Assembly (NCBI RefSeq): GCF_904848185.1
Contig: NC_051045.1
Span: forward strand, 20,837,332-20,901,331
DNA: 64,000 bases
Reading direction: 5' to 3'
From: Acanthopagrus latus
Lineage: Eukaryota; Chordata; Actinopteri; Spariformes; Sparidae
Positions 15,273-29,800 of the stretch are shown piece after piece (positions within the stretch are counted from its first letter, which is position 1; the number at the start of each line of letters is the position of its first letter). The notes under the pieces are model-generated. The model worked only from the letters and a program-made list of their open reading frames with translations, made no database searches and was not told the DNA's origin. Made by a program: the position numbers and the translations under genes.

Positions 15273-18200
15273 ATAAACAGTTTGACATTTTGGATACAAC
15301 TCTGTCTGGGGGTTAAATAAAGAGCTAGAAAGCAGTAAGCTTAGTTTAACATTGAAAATTAGATGCCAGAACCTTTAAAATGAATCTATTTGAATCTGTT
15401 TGCAAACAAATATAACATTGACTCTGTTTGGTTTTACAGTGACTTCATTAGAACCACACTCATTAGGCTAATATCTGTAAACGTACCATTCCTTTACCCA
15501 TCACCCATATGTTTTAAAGCCGCTCAGTTACGATCAAGGTTTCCTCACAGACTTATTATACCCCGTCTCAGCTGGGTGCTCCTGTCTCGAGCCGACTGTT
15601 CCTGTTGAAAATCAAGGCGGCAGCTGAACATCTCTGACTGCTCTGGATGTGACAGAATACTTTGAGCGTCAAAACAAGTCAGAGAGAAAGCCTTCCGGAA
15701 AAATGTGTCCCTCTGTCAGGACGTTTCCTCTCTGCTCGCATTTCACACCTGAAAAATGTCTGCTCTCATGAATATGAAACAGCATACCTGTCACACACAC
15801 ACACACACACACACACAGAATAAATCAACACAGCCGTGTAGGAATAAGTCATTTTTTTAATGTCCAACATTTCTCTTGTTTCCGCGGTAACAGAGGAACA
15901 GCTGTTTCCATGCCGCCGTCCCCTTACCGACGGCGGGATAGAAGGCATCCCATAATGAACACACAAATCTAACAAAGACAATCTCCTATCCCTCCTCCTC
16001 CTCCTCTCCGTCACTATCTCGCACTCCGTTTCTTTCCTTCTGTCACTTCCTCTTTTCTCAGAGCACATCACAACGTTTTCGTCTCCCCTCACTGTGTGGC
16101 TCTCATTGGTACGAGCCAGATTAACCTGAAGCTGGATATCTGTGCTGGCTGTCGTGTGTAAAAGCAGATACAAAACCAGTTAATAATCAGATTTTGTGCT
16201 TGTGAAGCCTGGATCTAACCCTAACAGTGAACAGGGAGGAGAAAAGGTGTGATTTGGGACATAACTGCTCTATTTACACCCAGCATTCAACTTTTAAGTA
16301 TGGATATGTTGACATTCTGTCAAGAGAGCACAAATGTACCTCTTTAGGAATTAATTTTAGGTCACGTTTTCCCTCCACGATTGGTTAAAGAAACCACTTT
16401 AACTGCTGAAAAGCTCTGACTGTAACCCCAGGTGTAAATAGAGACCTTTTTTATCTTCACATTCGACTCGTTTCTTGTCCTCCATCTGTGAATCGGTTGA
16501 GGTGTGAGAGACTCGGATCATATGAAACACTACATGTGGAAAAAAAGGAACATCTGGACGAAAAAAAACAACAACGGCCTCTCATACAAAAAATGGCAAC
16601 AAAATCAACAGTGGTGATAAAATATCAGTAAATAAATAAATAAAATCTCATGTCTGTACAAGTTAAAGGTACTGTCAGTGGATGATAACACACGGATCTG
16701 TGGGGAAGAAAATAATACACTGAGTCGAAGGAAGGAATCAGAGTCAGACTTTTTTAGGCGTGCTGTCCCTTTAACTGACTGGGGGGTAGTGTTAGCTTGC
16801 AGGAGCCTTTTTCTTTCTCTCTCTTTTTTTTTTCTTTTTTTTTAGCAATACTACTGTCACAGATAGGTTCACTTCACAGATCCCAGGGGTGCTGGAAATG
16901 ATCTCATGAGTGAGATGTGTGTTTATTTCCACTATCTGCATTTCTATTTCTGTATTTCCATCTGTTCTTCTGTTTTTTTTTTTCTCCCTCTGCGAAGAGT
17001 TACGTCCTCGCCTCCTCCCGGCAGTAACATTTTGCACAGTCATAGTTTCTGACCCAATTTGTTCTCCTCCCAGCCTTGTTTGCATCTCTACCTCATGATT
17101 TATTCTTGAGCTCATTGTGCACTATTTTAGCTTCTTGATTTTATTCACTTCCTGTCTCGCTGTTTCCTGTGTTATTAAGCATTTTCACGATGCTCTCTGC
17201 CCGAGGATACGCAGAAAACACATTCAACAGAAGCAGAAATTCTGTGTTTGCCTTCAGGTTTTAGAACCTGCTGCACCTTTTTCATTACCAAAAAATACCC
17301 CCCAAACATTTATGTTGGCTGCGATCCTTTAATCCCACTGAAGGCCGGTGCTGACTGCCTGTCTGTCTCCGCTGTGTGTTACCTTAAGGCCTGAACTCGG
17401 AGTTCGCTCCAGCAGCTGTGAGAACGGAGCAGCCGCTGATGGAAAGACCTGCATCTCCAAAACCACTTAGAGGCTTTTAGTGCTGACACAACTGACATCC
17501 TCAGCGAAATGGCACACTGCCGCAGAAGTTGCGTGGCGTGTCTTTTTAAAGAGAAATTGTGTTTGAACGGGGGGGGCAGAGCTATGAGAACAACCCTGTT
17601 TTTAACGTGTTGTGGTGCGAACCCTCTTCATTAGTCGCCACATTAAGATCCAGTGCCTCTTTTCTGTGAATTTACTGAAGTGATTTCTGTGTTCAGCCAA
17701 CCAAGTGAAAACGTCTGCCTTGGGATTCACGTGCTGGAATATACTCGGGCAGATGAGACGCTGGGGTATGTACTGCTGGATCTGCTTTCAGGTCTCCTAA
17801 CAAATATCTGAGCGCACTGAGACGTGACTCACAATGCCAAACCCCTCTGATCCACTCTCCTCCAACATGTCAAATCGAAATCCACTTGCTTATACAGCCA
17901 AACAAAACACCAAGCGCAGTGTTATGTTGCAGCGTGGAATTAGGGGATCCCTTCTTATCCATGGCACAGTTATTTAAAAGGAAATCTTAAAAAAAAAAAT
18001 CACAATTAAAACAAAACTGTAAATCACATCTATAGCATCATTTTCATCACAGAAAACTGAATTAGTGTCGCCGTATCACACTGATTTGAAGCAGCTGTCC
18101 CTTTGGCTTGGATTTTGCACAGAACTTCTGCATCAGAAGCTTAGATAAATGAGTCTCCTTGATGCTGTCGGACAGATTCGGCTGCTCCGGTGGCATCTCT

Positions 18201-19302
18201 TGAGGCAGGTTGAGTCATTTTGCACCAAGTGCAAGATACCTTGAGGGGTTTTTTAAGTGGTTGTAACAGGATACTGCCTCACACAGAGAGGCAGACAGAC
18301 ACCTCCCTTCACCCACCAGAGCACTACAGATACGGTCTTGTAATATCAAATCGACTGATATGGTCTGCTTCAGACAGCACCAGGCACAGAGATACACAGA
18401 CTGATGACAGGTCACATTCATACACGAGTGGATCACAAAAAAAAAAAACAGCACAATCTCCTGACAGAGCTTAACGTGGCGTTTTAGCTTAATGTCGGCC
18501 ATCTTTCTCTGCACAATCATCTCGTTCCATCAAATCTATTCTCTTATAATAATCCCTTCCTCTATTTACAATCACTTTTTCTCGCTCCTTTGATATTTTC
18601 CCCTTCAACCGCATCTCACGGTTCTTCCATAATCTCATCAGATACTATTGCCGGACCCCTGTCGCTATACACAAAGTTGATGGGTGTTGAGGAAAAGTTT
18701 CTGAGGAAAAACTGTTTTTGGGGAGAAATTTTAGGGGATTGTTTCTTTTTTTTTCCTTCGTAGGGGGAAAACTTCTCTCTCGGCAACAGACGAGACTGCA
18801 CTCGCACCGACCTCACTCACAACCTCACACAGACACAACCGTTTAAAAAAAAAAAGAAAGAAAGAAAACATCACAAGAGATTTCTTCTTCATCTCCAATG
18901 AAAAAGATACAAAATGTATAAAAAATGTTATTTACAGTCATTTCTTTTTTGTTTTTTCAGACGGATCTTGTCTTGACCAAGATGACTTTTGCGTTGGAAA
19001 TCTGAGGAGTTTGTGTCTTCAACAGTTTTTAGGTAGTAGAGGTGGTTGACTCATCGTCCAGAGAAACGTCACAGATCGTAGCAGGCGGTGGGACTTCATT
19101 TATACAGTAAAAACTGCCCACAGACATCCTTTTTTATCCTCGGTGGACGCTCTTCCATCTTACTTTCCAGCTCTCTGTCTCCTCTGTTTCAAGTTTGTTT
19201 CCAGTCCTCTGATGTCCCAGTGTTTCACTGTCCATTATCTCTGAATTTGTCCCTGGTCCTCCAAGCACTGCCGCAATGCATAAAGGGATATGAGGGCTGT
19301 CA
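15273..19302 (-). other. celsr3: Intergenic sequence and presumed celsr3 3' UTR
   Basis: No coding exon is supported. Minus-strand AATAAA signals at 17140-17145, 17099-17104 and 16922-16927 are candidate ends for a celsr3 3' UTR of roughly 2.2-2.4 kb. A (CA)n tract lies near 15792-15816. The UTR limit is a guess. Confidence 0.4.
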
Positions 19303-19330
19303 TCAAGACTGTCCTTCACTTCTGTTGGCT
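19303..19330 (-). CDS. celsr3: celsr3 last coding exon
   Basis: After acceptor GTTCACCTCAG it completes a Glu codon and encodes ANRSEGQS, then TGA. Human CELSR3 ends VPRSEGHS. The tail has no obvious PDZ-binding motif. Confidence 0.85.
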
Positions 19331-22300
19331 CTGAGGTGAACGAGAGAGAAATGATTCAACCTTTCACTTAATTTTAATACTCACACATAATGATGACAAT
19401 ATAAATACAGCAAGAGGGAAATTAGTTGTTAGAGGCACAAGGACGAAGGGACAGAAGGGAGACAAAGGCACAAGGGACGAGGGGATAAAGAAGCTGGAAC
19501 TGAGGGAGCTGAGTTTGGTTGAAATAAGTAGATGCAAAAGAAACAAGAGATGAAGGGTGGATGGGATCCCTATGGAACTGCGGAGGAAGAGGAAATCAGT
19601 CTGAGGAAAAGGAGAGAGCAAAGGAAATGCAGGAAATTTAAAGGCAAACAGATGTGAAAAGAAAACAGACAGGAGGAGAGCATCATATTCACACAGAAGG
19701 ACTTACTCGGAGTCGGGGGAGACTTCAGATATGCTGTGGGAGGTGGCGGACCTAGGTGGGGAGGGGGAGGGTCCATGGGCAGAGCCATTAGGCCCAGGGT
19801 TAGAGGCAGCGGGCGGAGGAGTGAGGACAGAGGAATTGAAGGACGCCAGGATGGAGGACAGTATATCCAGGTGTTCGCTGGATGGCGGTCGCCCCATGGG
19901 GTTTGGATTTAAACCTGGGACCTGGGGGACAGTCTGACCGGGGTACCTACATGGAGGTGCAGAGTCCAGTCGTCCTCTGCCATGAGCAGAATGAGGGAGC
20001 TGCTCTTGCTGAGGCTCCTCGGAGATGGGGGGAGGAGGGGAGGAGGAGGGAGGCTGGTCGGGGTGGGAGGGCTGGCGGGGAGGCAGAGTGCGGAGCCACT
20101 CCCGACACGGCTGTGCCTGGGCTCCCACTCCGTTTGTCTCCAGCTGTTCTCTCGACCTGCTGCTCATTATTGCCCCCCCGAGGTGCTCCCGCGACGAGGC
20201 CTGCCGCCGGGTTAGTGTGTTCAGCTGCGACCTCGATCCGCTGAGGTATCCCTCCATTCCTGCACCGCCGCTCAAGTCCTCCCTTGAGGCGTGGACGCTA
20301 CCTGTGTGATGGTGGTTGTCCAGTCTGTCCCTAGATCCTGTCAAGTTCTCTCTGGATGATGAGACTCGCTGGTGATCCAGCCCCAGGCCCCCGAGCCCCG
20401 CTCCCTGCCCCAGCCCCAGCTCTCTCCTTCTCGGTAGGAGATCCAGGTTGTCCCTAGAACCACGCGAGTCCAGCCGATCTCTTGACCCCCCAATCGTCTG
20501 CCTTCCTAGAGGATCTCTGGACAGCTGCCTTCGGGCCAGTGAGTCCAGGTGCTCCCTGGAGGAGTAGCGGGAGGCTGGCTGGGAGAGAGAACCAGAGCCT
20601 CCACTGGCGCCAGCCGTCGCTGAGTACATGCGACCATAGGAGGCAGCAGGAACGCCACGGTGGCCCAAAGTAGAGGTTCGGTACCAGTTGAGCTCACTGG
20701 GGACTCGGCCCATGGTGGAAAGACCCTGGAGTGCTGGGGGACAGCCGAGACGATTCTTCAGGATACCTGGGAGGAGAGAAGACGACCATGAGAAGGAGAG
20801 GGCAGAATGGGTGAAAGAAGAGGACAGTTGTAGAAGGGAATGGATTCCATTTGAGGCCACGGGAGAGTTAAAAGTGAATCAGAAGGTTAAAGATGAGGGC
20901 AGAAATTAATAAGCAGAAGAAAATACAATGAATGAATAAGGAGACATGAAGAATGAAAGTCAAAGGAGAAGGAGAAGTTAGTCAGAGCAGGAGAGAGAAG
21001 TGTTTTGGACTTATTAATGACGTTTTTACGCCCACTGTTAATATTTTATGAATCAAACACCATCTGAGTAATCTGGAAATCCCAAGGGAGACTTCAAATT
21101 GAGTCATGAAACTAAAATATGCACCATATACTGCCAGAAGTGTGGCTTCTTGCTTTCAGCCGCTGAATGTGTTTTGTTTTTTAATACCTTTCAAATGTCA
21201 CCCATGCTCCGAGGCGACATGAGTGATTTTCAACTTTGTCTGCATTTCTTACTCACTCGCTCACTCCCGGTGTGTCTCTGCATGTGCGGTGTGCTTCTGT
21301 GCGTGTGTGCATGTCAATTTTATATGTATGTATTCTGAGTACAAATACTGCACATACAAAAGTGTCACTCATGCTTTTAGGGCCATCACTGAAGCACAAC
21401 ACTTAATGTTTTACGTCGTTTTTTTTTTTTTTTTGCATCATGGCCACTCAGCTTGAATTGCATGTGTGGGTGCACAATCTCCTGCATGTGCATATATGAT
21501 CACAGTGTAAACCACGGCACGTCCACCATCACTTTATATTCTGACTCGCTTCAGACAAATATGGTCTTTGTTGCACATCTCTACGACAATTTCAGTCTAA
21601 TAAGAACCAATGAGAAAACTAGAACATGAATTGTTGAAGTAAAATAAAAAAAGCAGAGTTTCACGGGATATTTGTGGGCACCCTAACAAGGGAGGTCACT
21701 GCTAGGTCACATGGACGGGGCCTGAGGTAATTCAAATGTAAAGCAGAAAAACTGCACGTACAGCAGATTAGGTCTCAGTTATTGAGCCGTGTTTTAAATG
21801 ATGCTTTGCTGAGTCAGCGCACACAGCTGACGTCTCTTCCATCTTCCTCTTGGCGAGATGCCCTATTTTCATTCTGACAGGCATTCAGACAGGACGTCTG
21901 GAGATTTTTGTTTAACAAAGATACAAATTTAAATTTCAAATTTATAGTATTCAGGCTTTGTACACAAGAAATACAAGCGACAGATGAACAGACATAGGTA
22001 CAAGTCTGTTAACTACATTGTTTGAGGCTTTAGATTTATTATTAATCATTATTGTTGTGTTTCCCGCTCAGTTTCCATGTGCCATCATCTGAACACTAAG
22101 ATCAAGAACGATGCCTGGGCAAAAATCTGAACCTTGCAAAAGAGAAATCTATGACCTGATGTGCCATTTTACAAATGGGTAGAACAAAACAACGATGGGG
22201 ATACTGCTTAAAGCAGCTGATAAGTAACAGGCATTACCTAACAGCTGATCCAGTGTCGGTCATCTACAGTGTCTTGTGTAGCCTAAACTAGTCTGGATTT

Positions 22301-25088
22301 CCCTGAGATTATTCTGTGACTAACTCTCCCAGTTATACTAGAATAAAATGTTTGAAGGAAATGTTGTGATCATCTTTAGATTAGCACAGTTGGAGGTGCA
22401 CAAAATCATGATGTTTACTTTACATATGATTGCTGTAATACTGGATTTGGACCCCAAGAGGAGTAGCTGGTGCCAAGTGCATTAAGCTAATGTGGATCCT
22501 TTTAAATACACATATAAATAGATATGAAAATTAAAGCAAATCCAAAATGTCAGCGTGTCCTTACATGGTGGTTTCTGTTTGTGTGTGTGTTTTAATGTTC
22601 CTCTCACCCTTGCGGTGTCTGTGTGGTTGGGTGAGGCCGTTCTCGTCCCCACTGGTCAGCGCTGCGTCAGGCTGGTTGTTATTGGCAGCATCCTTGCTGT
22701 AATCTGCCCCCAGGGGGCGCTCTGAGCCCCACTTCTGAAGGGTGTGTGTCTCACACTCCTCCAAAGCTGGCCAGTAGGACAGAAGGTCATTACCATCTAG
22801 ATCTGTCGCACACAGAAAGAACAAACACTTTCTGTTTACTCATGAGTTTTAGCGACAATTTGTGAGGGGAAATCTGTTGTTCTCACATCAGGTCAAGATT
22901 TTTATCGACCAATAACTTATGATAAAACCAAAAAGCTCATTAAATAGTGATTAAGAAATGGAAAAGGAGTCAATTTTTGGAAAAGCTGTCATCTCTGATA
23001 ATAGTTTATCATTACAGCAAGTTAACACCAGATATGACAAGCCGCTGAAATGTCCTTCTGCCTTACATTCATCTTATTAATTTGAGATCAAGCATTGTGC
23101 TTGATACAAATGCAAAACAGATGTCTGTATCAGAAAGCAGGTGTCAGCAGACAAAGAGCATATGTTCATGATGAAATAACAGCCAGAACAATTTAAAAGA
23201 TTCATACTGGTAGAGAATGTATCAGACATCAGCCCTTCAGGTCTTTCAGTATGGAGTCCAAAAACAGTGACAAGTTCTTTGTTCTTCTCAGATCGACCTG
23301 AACGTATTCACTTCACAATACTTGACATTTTTTATTTATGAGTGACTTCAGGGTTATTCCGTTATTACAAATATTACTGATGAATTTGGGTTAGATTAAG
23401 TAACCATTATTCATTCCAGCTATAAAAGAACATGACACTGCTAAATGATCGGTGTTAATGTGCCTGCTGTGGCAACCACATATTGTTCTCTTTGTTCAGT
23501 ACACCTCTCTGTCCCTCTGTAACATATAGCAAATAATGAACCAACACTTGCATCTAACACTTATTTAAGTTCCGCAACAACGTCATGTATTTTATAGGTG
23601 AAATGAATAATGGACACTTGTTTCGTCAGATATAGGCCCCCCGTCTTCACACTGTGACCTTTCAGTACAGCCTCAGCACTGCTCTGGCCCGTCACATTTG
23701 ACTGCATTGATGAATTGATCGGGCTGCAGTGACCATCTGGATCCTGTCCTCCTCCGCTCAACTGGCAGCTCTGGTCTGTGTTTTAGCCTGAACAGAGGTT
23801 CATGTGGTCCAGATGGCTTATTAAGCTAAGAATTGATGACTTATATGGATTTATAGATTTGCAGATGCCTGGCCTTTTCTCACAGTGAAAAAATCCACAG
23901 AACACTGCATATGCAATGCTTGACATTTGTATCAAATACCTCCTTTACCTTTTTACATATTGTTTCATGTGTATCAGAAGAAAGGAAGTATTGATTGATG
24001 TCAAAGGCATTTTCTCTTGTTGTTTGTGTGTTTTGTGTTGTATGTTTCTACATGAGATAAAAAATTATGGACGTTTGTCAACCGAAGGGACCAACGGCAG
24101 ATTCTTTGACTCTGATGCTGACTGGCACGGGCCTGTCTGTGTGGACTCTGCATGTCCACCTCACACTTTCATCCCACAGACCAACAAAATGTGGGTCAGG
24201 TTAACTGGCAACTCGTAATTGCCTGAAGGTTTGAATGTGTGTCCAAATGAGTAATCCCTGTGATAGACTGGCAGCCCGCCCGGAGTGTACTCTGCCTCTC
24301 ACCCAATATGAGGTAGGATACACTGTAGTCCTGCCTGCCAACGTGTGACTGCCTTTCACATTATCCTCCATCTAACTTTTTGATGGGACCATCCCATCAG
24401 TCAAAAGGCTGCGGGCTCAATCATCATCAGCGTGCTCCACTGAGGTCACTGAGTTAGACACTTAACCATGACTGGCTTTTTAACTGTCAGAAGAAATCAT
24501 GTGAAAATCAGGGAGGTGCTCGTCTACCTTTGGTGCCATTGTGGGCGGGCTCGGTGAGCAGACGCTCGCCGTGATTGGAGCGTTTGAATCGTCGCTGTAT
24601 TCGCCCACGGAGACGGACATTGTCCTCGCTCTCGGAGGAAGGGATGGAGAGACTGCGCTCCTCCTCCATGGAGAGGTCTGAGTCCGAGTCCGAGTCCTCA
24701 CCTGGGAGAAGAGCGGCAGAAGACAGACAGAGAGAGGAAAAGATAGACAGAAGAGAGGAAACGAGAGGACGGTTGTTGAATATTGTTATTGTTGTTATTA
24801 TTCTGAGTGGATATTCAATAAATTTCAAAGAGAGAGAGCAAAGGATGAGCAAAGTGTACTTCTCTTGTATTCTAAGTTATCCTTTACTAATCCATATAAA
24901 TTGTATACTGGCTTTATATTTATATTCTTCATTTGCTGTTTTTGTTTAATTTCATGCTTGCTTTCAGAAAAATATCTGATATCGGTTTGCCATGCCAGTA
25001 AAGCCCAAAAGAGGTGAGTTGAGTAATGAGATAGGAAGGGAAAGGAGGGAAACAGGGGTGAAGAAATGGAGAATACAGCATGTCACTA

Positions 25089-25128
<40 letters not shown>

Positions 25129-26771
25129 GTGTCTGTGTGTCTGTGTGTGTGGTAAAAGTATTTTTGCCTGTGTGTTTACCTCCATCTCTGTGGAACATGG
25201 CTACATCCAGGTCTGTGGCTCCGGTGTGGACGATGTTTTGTTCCAGAGTCTGACGAGCCAAAAGATTTTCTCTAACAGGGAGAGAGCAGAGAAGTGATTA
25301 CACACACACACACACCCACACACGTAGACATACAGTATAAAGTACAAACACACACACACACACACTAGTATACTGTATATGCACTCATGCAAAGCCTATT
25401 CAGATTAAAAATAGAGCATCCATACACATACAGTATTTACTGTACACACCACACACACATAAAGACAGACAAGACAAGATGATCACTGAGCCATAAAGAC
25501 ACCAACAGCCACTCTCAGAGTACATTAGTGTTGCTCTACATACTTTACAGGACATTGTTCCACCCAATCTTCTTCATCTTTACCCCACTGACCCACAAAA
25601 TACACGACAGGGTCTTTATAATGGAGGGAACTCCCCCCCTCAAGCAACTTTGTGCCAAATCCGAGTCACAGATGTTCAGTCAAACGGACATATTCCAATG
25701 ATGATGTATTACTTGTGTAAATTGGATATTAAATATATTGAATGATTGATTCTAGTCTCTAGTCTTAACCTACTCTACCAGCCATGGTGTGGAGGTTTTT
25801 CATCCAAACTGATGACTAGTTTGTATGTAAAACTGGGATGTGTGTGTGAACGTTTTGTGTATCTGTGGTTTATATACTGTACCTGGCGGAGCTGACGGAG
25901 GAGATGGTTGAGGTACCCAGGGTGATGCGGTGCAGCCCGCTCTGCTCCAACAGAGATGCGTTGTGATACGGGTTTTGAGCCTGAACGCGCGGAAACAGAA
26001 ACACACGCACACATGAGAAGGTTGAGTAAGGTTAATTTCAGAAAAAAGAGAGGAAGCAACATTATTCAGACAATATAACTTCAACAATTACACATGAAGA
26101 AGACACATACTTCTGGTACATGGCTGCACTGCACACCACATATTCAGAAGATCAAGGGGTTGAAATCCCTCCCTCATTATGGGCTATCTTGTAGGGCTTT
26201 GTTCTGTTTTTTGTTTTTTTTACCCACATCATAAGTCAAAAAGAACTTTAAAATGTCCTAGCTGTCACTGGCAGTTTCTCACAGACCCCACTTATATTTT
26301 ACTATAGCTTCCAGAGTCTGGTGAGGGAAATAAGAAAGGAAGCTCTGCTACTGGAATAGAAGCTAACCTGGAAGTGGGGCACAACCTCGGCTTTCTATAC
26401 AGTATTAGGCCAGTGTGCTCATAAATAACACATCATACAGTATGAGTCAGATACGCTACAGGATGCTCATAAGTGGCTGTTTGTACATACAGTCCATCAG
26501 AGGTACAAACAGCATCGTGTGTGAGTGTCTATTAATAGTTTTGGTCAGACCGTCATTTCGCCCCCAGATGACTCAGTGATGGATCAGAGGAGCTTCAGAG
26601 AAAATGGGGGTTAAAAGGGTGGAATAAAGTACGTATAAGCTAACACACATTAACACACACCTGCATGCACACACACACTCACATCAAGGCTACATATGAA
26701 GTTCACTGGACAGAAGAGGGGAATTAAAGGAGGGTGAACATACGCATACAGAAAATATATACACTTTCAAC

Positions 26772-26810
<39 letters not shown>

Positions 26811-29800
26811 GCAATGGCACTAGCACACAGGAGGGAGATAACGAGTGTTTTTAAAGGACAGGCTAAAGGAAACAGGGGTTTGAGTGCAGTGAGCTATGAC
26901 CTGATAAACACACAAGATAGAAAAGAGAGTGAAGAAAAGAGGTGAAGGCAGGATAGGGTTACCCACACACACAAATGCACAGTGCTTTTGTGGAAGCGGG
27001 CTAAGGAGTGAGCAGGGCTCGACGGTATATATTGTTTTATCTGGGTCAGTGACAAACCCTGAAGGCAGAGGGAGAGGAGAGAGGGAGGACAGGAGAGATG
27101 GATGGATGGACAGAGGGAAGGAGGAATGGAGGGCAGGAGGGCTTTTGTGCTCGTCTAATAATGGAAATAGTGGAAATGCGCATCCTGAAAGGCTTCACAT
27201 CAGGGTCTTAGAATCCTGCTGCAAATTGTTACTTTGCAATAGTGACCATCACTTTATAATATTATTACTTATGAAAATATGTTTTTAATAAACACGTTCC
27301 TTATTGTTTTTTTGCATGCGTCCTGCTAACATGCTCTGTAAATGATTTCATAGTAAGGTCAGTTCAGATCAAGGCGACGTGAAATTATTTTAGGTCAGAG
27401 CAGATCTGGAGGAAGTATGTGCGTGTAACTCACGGTGTTCTGTGGCGGTCTTGGTGGGTCTTCTCCGGGGCTCTTCTTACCCAAACAGGCAACACTCCAG
27501 GCCTCCTTAACCTCTGAGTTGAACACAGTGAAGACCAGCATCACTGACAGACCCTGGGAAAGAGAGCAGCAGAAAGAGTTAGAGAGAGCAAGCACACTTC
27601 TAAGTTTAAGGTGCAAGTCTGCAAATTCCTTGCATTTGTTTTATGACGGCTTCGCCAAACAGAATACCTAGTCCTCCTTCTTTCTACTCAGCAATGGAAA
27701 TTATTCTATGACAAAAAGTAATTATTTGTCAAGCAATTCTTAGATACTGTATGAAAAATGCAAGAGCTTTAATTAACTAGACGGAGGTTCCGTGCTAGAG
27801 AAAATGAACCCTAACCCTTTGAACAAGTTTACACAGTCACAGCTATTGAACACACTCTTTGTTCATACCTGCACTAGGCAGAGGACATTGAAGATATAGT
27901 AGATAGCCAGGATGCTGTTGTTCACAGCCATCAGACCACACAGCCAGGTGGCGGTGGCGACCAGCAGCAGCAGGAAGGCGTTACGAATAGTGGCGCTGCA
28001 CAGAAAAATACACAAAAAAAGCGTTGGATTCACATCAGCAGCATGATCATGTTGCATCTCTACATGTAGGACTTGGCTTGAAATAAGCTTTGACGGGGAA
28101 GTGCTCATGTTAATACTAACACTAATTACTTAGTATAATTACCCTGCTGGATATTAAACCAGCTCTTTAGTGAACGTAACTTGTGGGGAAACAGATTCAC
28201 TCGTGCCCCATAACATTATATGATTTTACTTATGATATCATAACAGCGTGACCATTACACAGACAGCTCTTAGCTACACAGACACACACACAGATGATTA
28301 TTTATTGATGCCCATGATGAGGGCACTGAAGAAATTCTGAGACAGAGCAACCGGAAGTGAGAGCCAGCATGAAAAGAAAAACAGCAGGATGGATGCTGAG
28401 AGAGAAACCACACAGCTCGAGTGATTTCCTTGTGGAGTTGGTGCACATGCAATTTGATCAACAAGGCTCAGCGTGGTCATTGTCTGTCACTTTAACATTG
28501 ATTGAGACGGATAGAAATACAGACATATCCCCCTCTGTTTCCTGACAAGTCACCAGACAATACAGAAGTATTGTTAAACTGAAACTAAACTCTCCATAGC
28601 TTGTTGATGCCCATATGACAGTCAGGTTATATATATATATATATGATCTGTTTAAAACACATCTCAGCACATATTTGTATTTCATCGTTTCATAACTCTG
28701 TTAAGGTTGTGAGAAGGTACTTTTTTATCTGCTGTTCATAGTACTTAGTTTTCTTAGTAGTAGTTTAGTAGTAGTCTTATTTTTTACGCTTTACGTTTTG
28801 GGTAAAACATATATACTGCACATTTGTTATTAAACTTAATTCTACGCTGTGACACTTCAGCTGCTTTCAATAGAGTTGATTGCATCTTTTTTTTAAGCTG
28901 ATGGAAACATCTAAGATTTGCCACAAGCCTCACTGCAGACAAATTACTTTTAAATGTCAGACAGACTTTAAAAGAGAATTCTGGTCTCTTAATGAGGAGT
29001 ACCTTAAATAAATCAAAACTTGATTTTTCCTCAAATCACCAGATGTACAATACTAACAAAGTCAGAGAAAATAACATGTAAGTGTGTTGGGTAGGAACTC
29101 ACATGACAGGGAGCTTCTTGGTCTCCTTCTGTGATGGATTGCACGACATCTTGGCTACGATCATGAAAATCCCTCCGTTCATCTGGATAGAGGAGGATCG
29201 ATACAAGCGGTAAGATAACATTTTTAATACATTTCAGCTAATCCAATAATGCTGCCAGCAACCTCAGGGATGAGGATAAACAGATAAAACAAGATCAATA
29301 TGGATTAAATAGGAAATATGTGTGTTCAATAAAGGTAAAGTCGTTCAAATCTATGAATTACGACTCAATTCTCTTTTCAAACTGTAAATCAAAATGGACA
29401 AATTACAGAAGGAAATAAAGGAAATGGCTGATTGGATAAGTACAGAAGAAGTGAAGGCACATACTGCACATGTCTGAAACGAACAGTACTGATTACAGAC
29501 AGCACTGTAATTACTGATGAGCATTATCAAATCTGGCACAGCTCCCTGTGTAAGATGTGAAGCTGTAAAGTGAAAGGTGCTGGCTTTATTCACAGGCAGG
29601 TACGAAGGAGCATAAACCGAGTTTACACACATTTTTATTTGTGGAAGAGTTTACCTCAGGCTGATAACGAGCCTTGTAAGCAGACTAAGGCTTATCTTCG
29701 CGAGGTTTCATGATTGTATAATCTTTTAAGGGGTAACACAACTGGAATCAATGTTTCGCTCCTCAACAGTCTGCTATTCCTCTCCCATCACTGTTTACAC

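Larger units (their letters stand above)
22803..24527 (-). other. celsr3: celsr3 intron
   Basis: A 1.7-kb AT-rich intron. Its left third (24195-24470) carries fragments of dispersed fish repeats, listed separately. Nothing was recognised in the rest. Confidence 0.75.

Noticed and set aside
19882..20244. Plus-strand frames of 68-120 codons rich in Gly, Arg and Glu
   Set aside because: Antisense to the GC-rich celsr3 tail exon; no independent signal.
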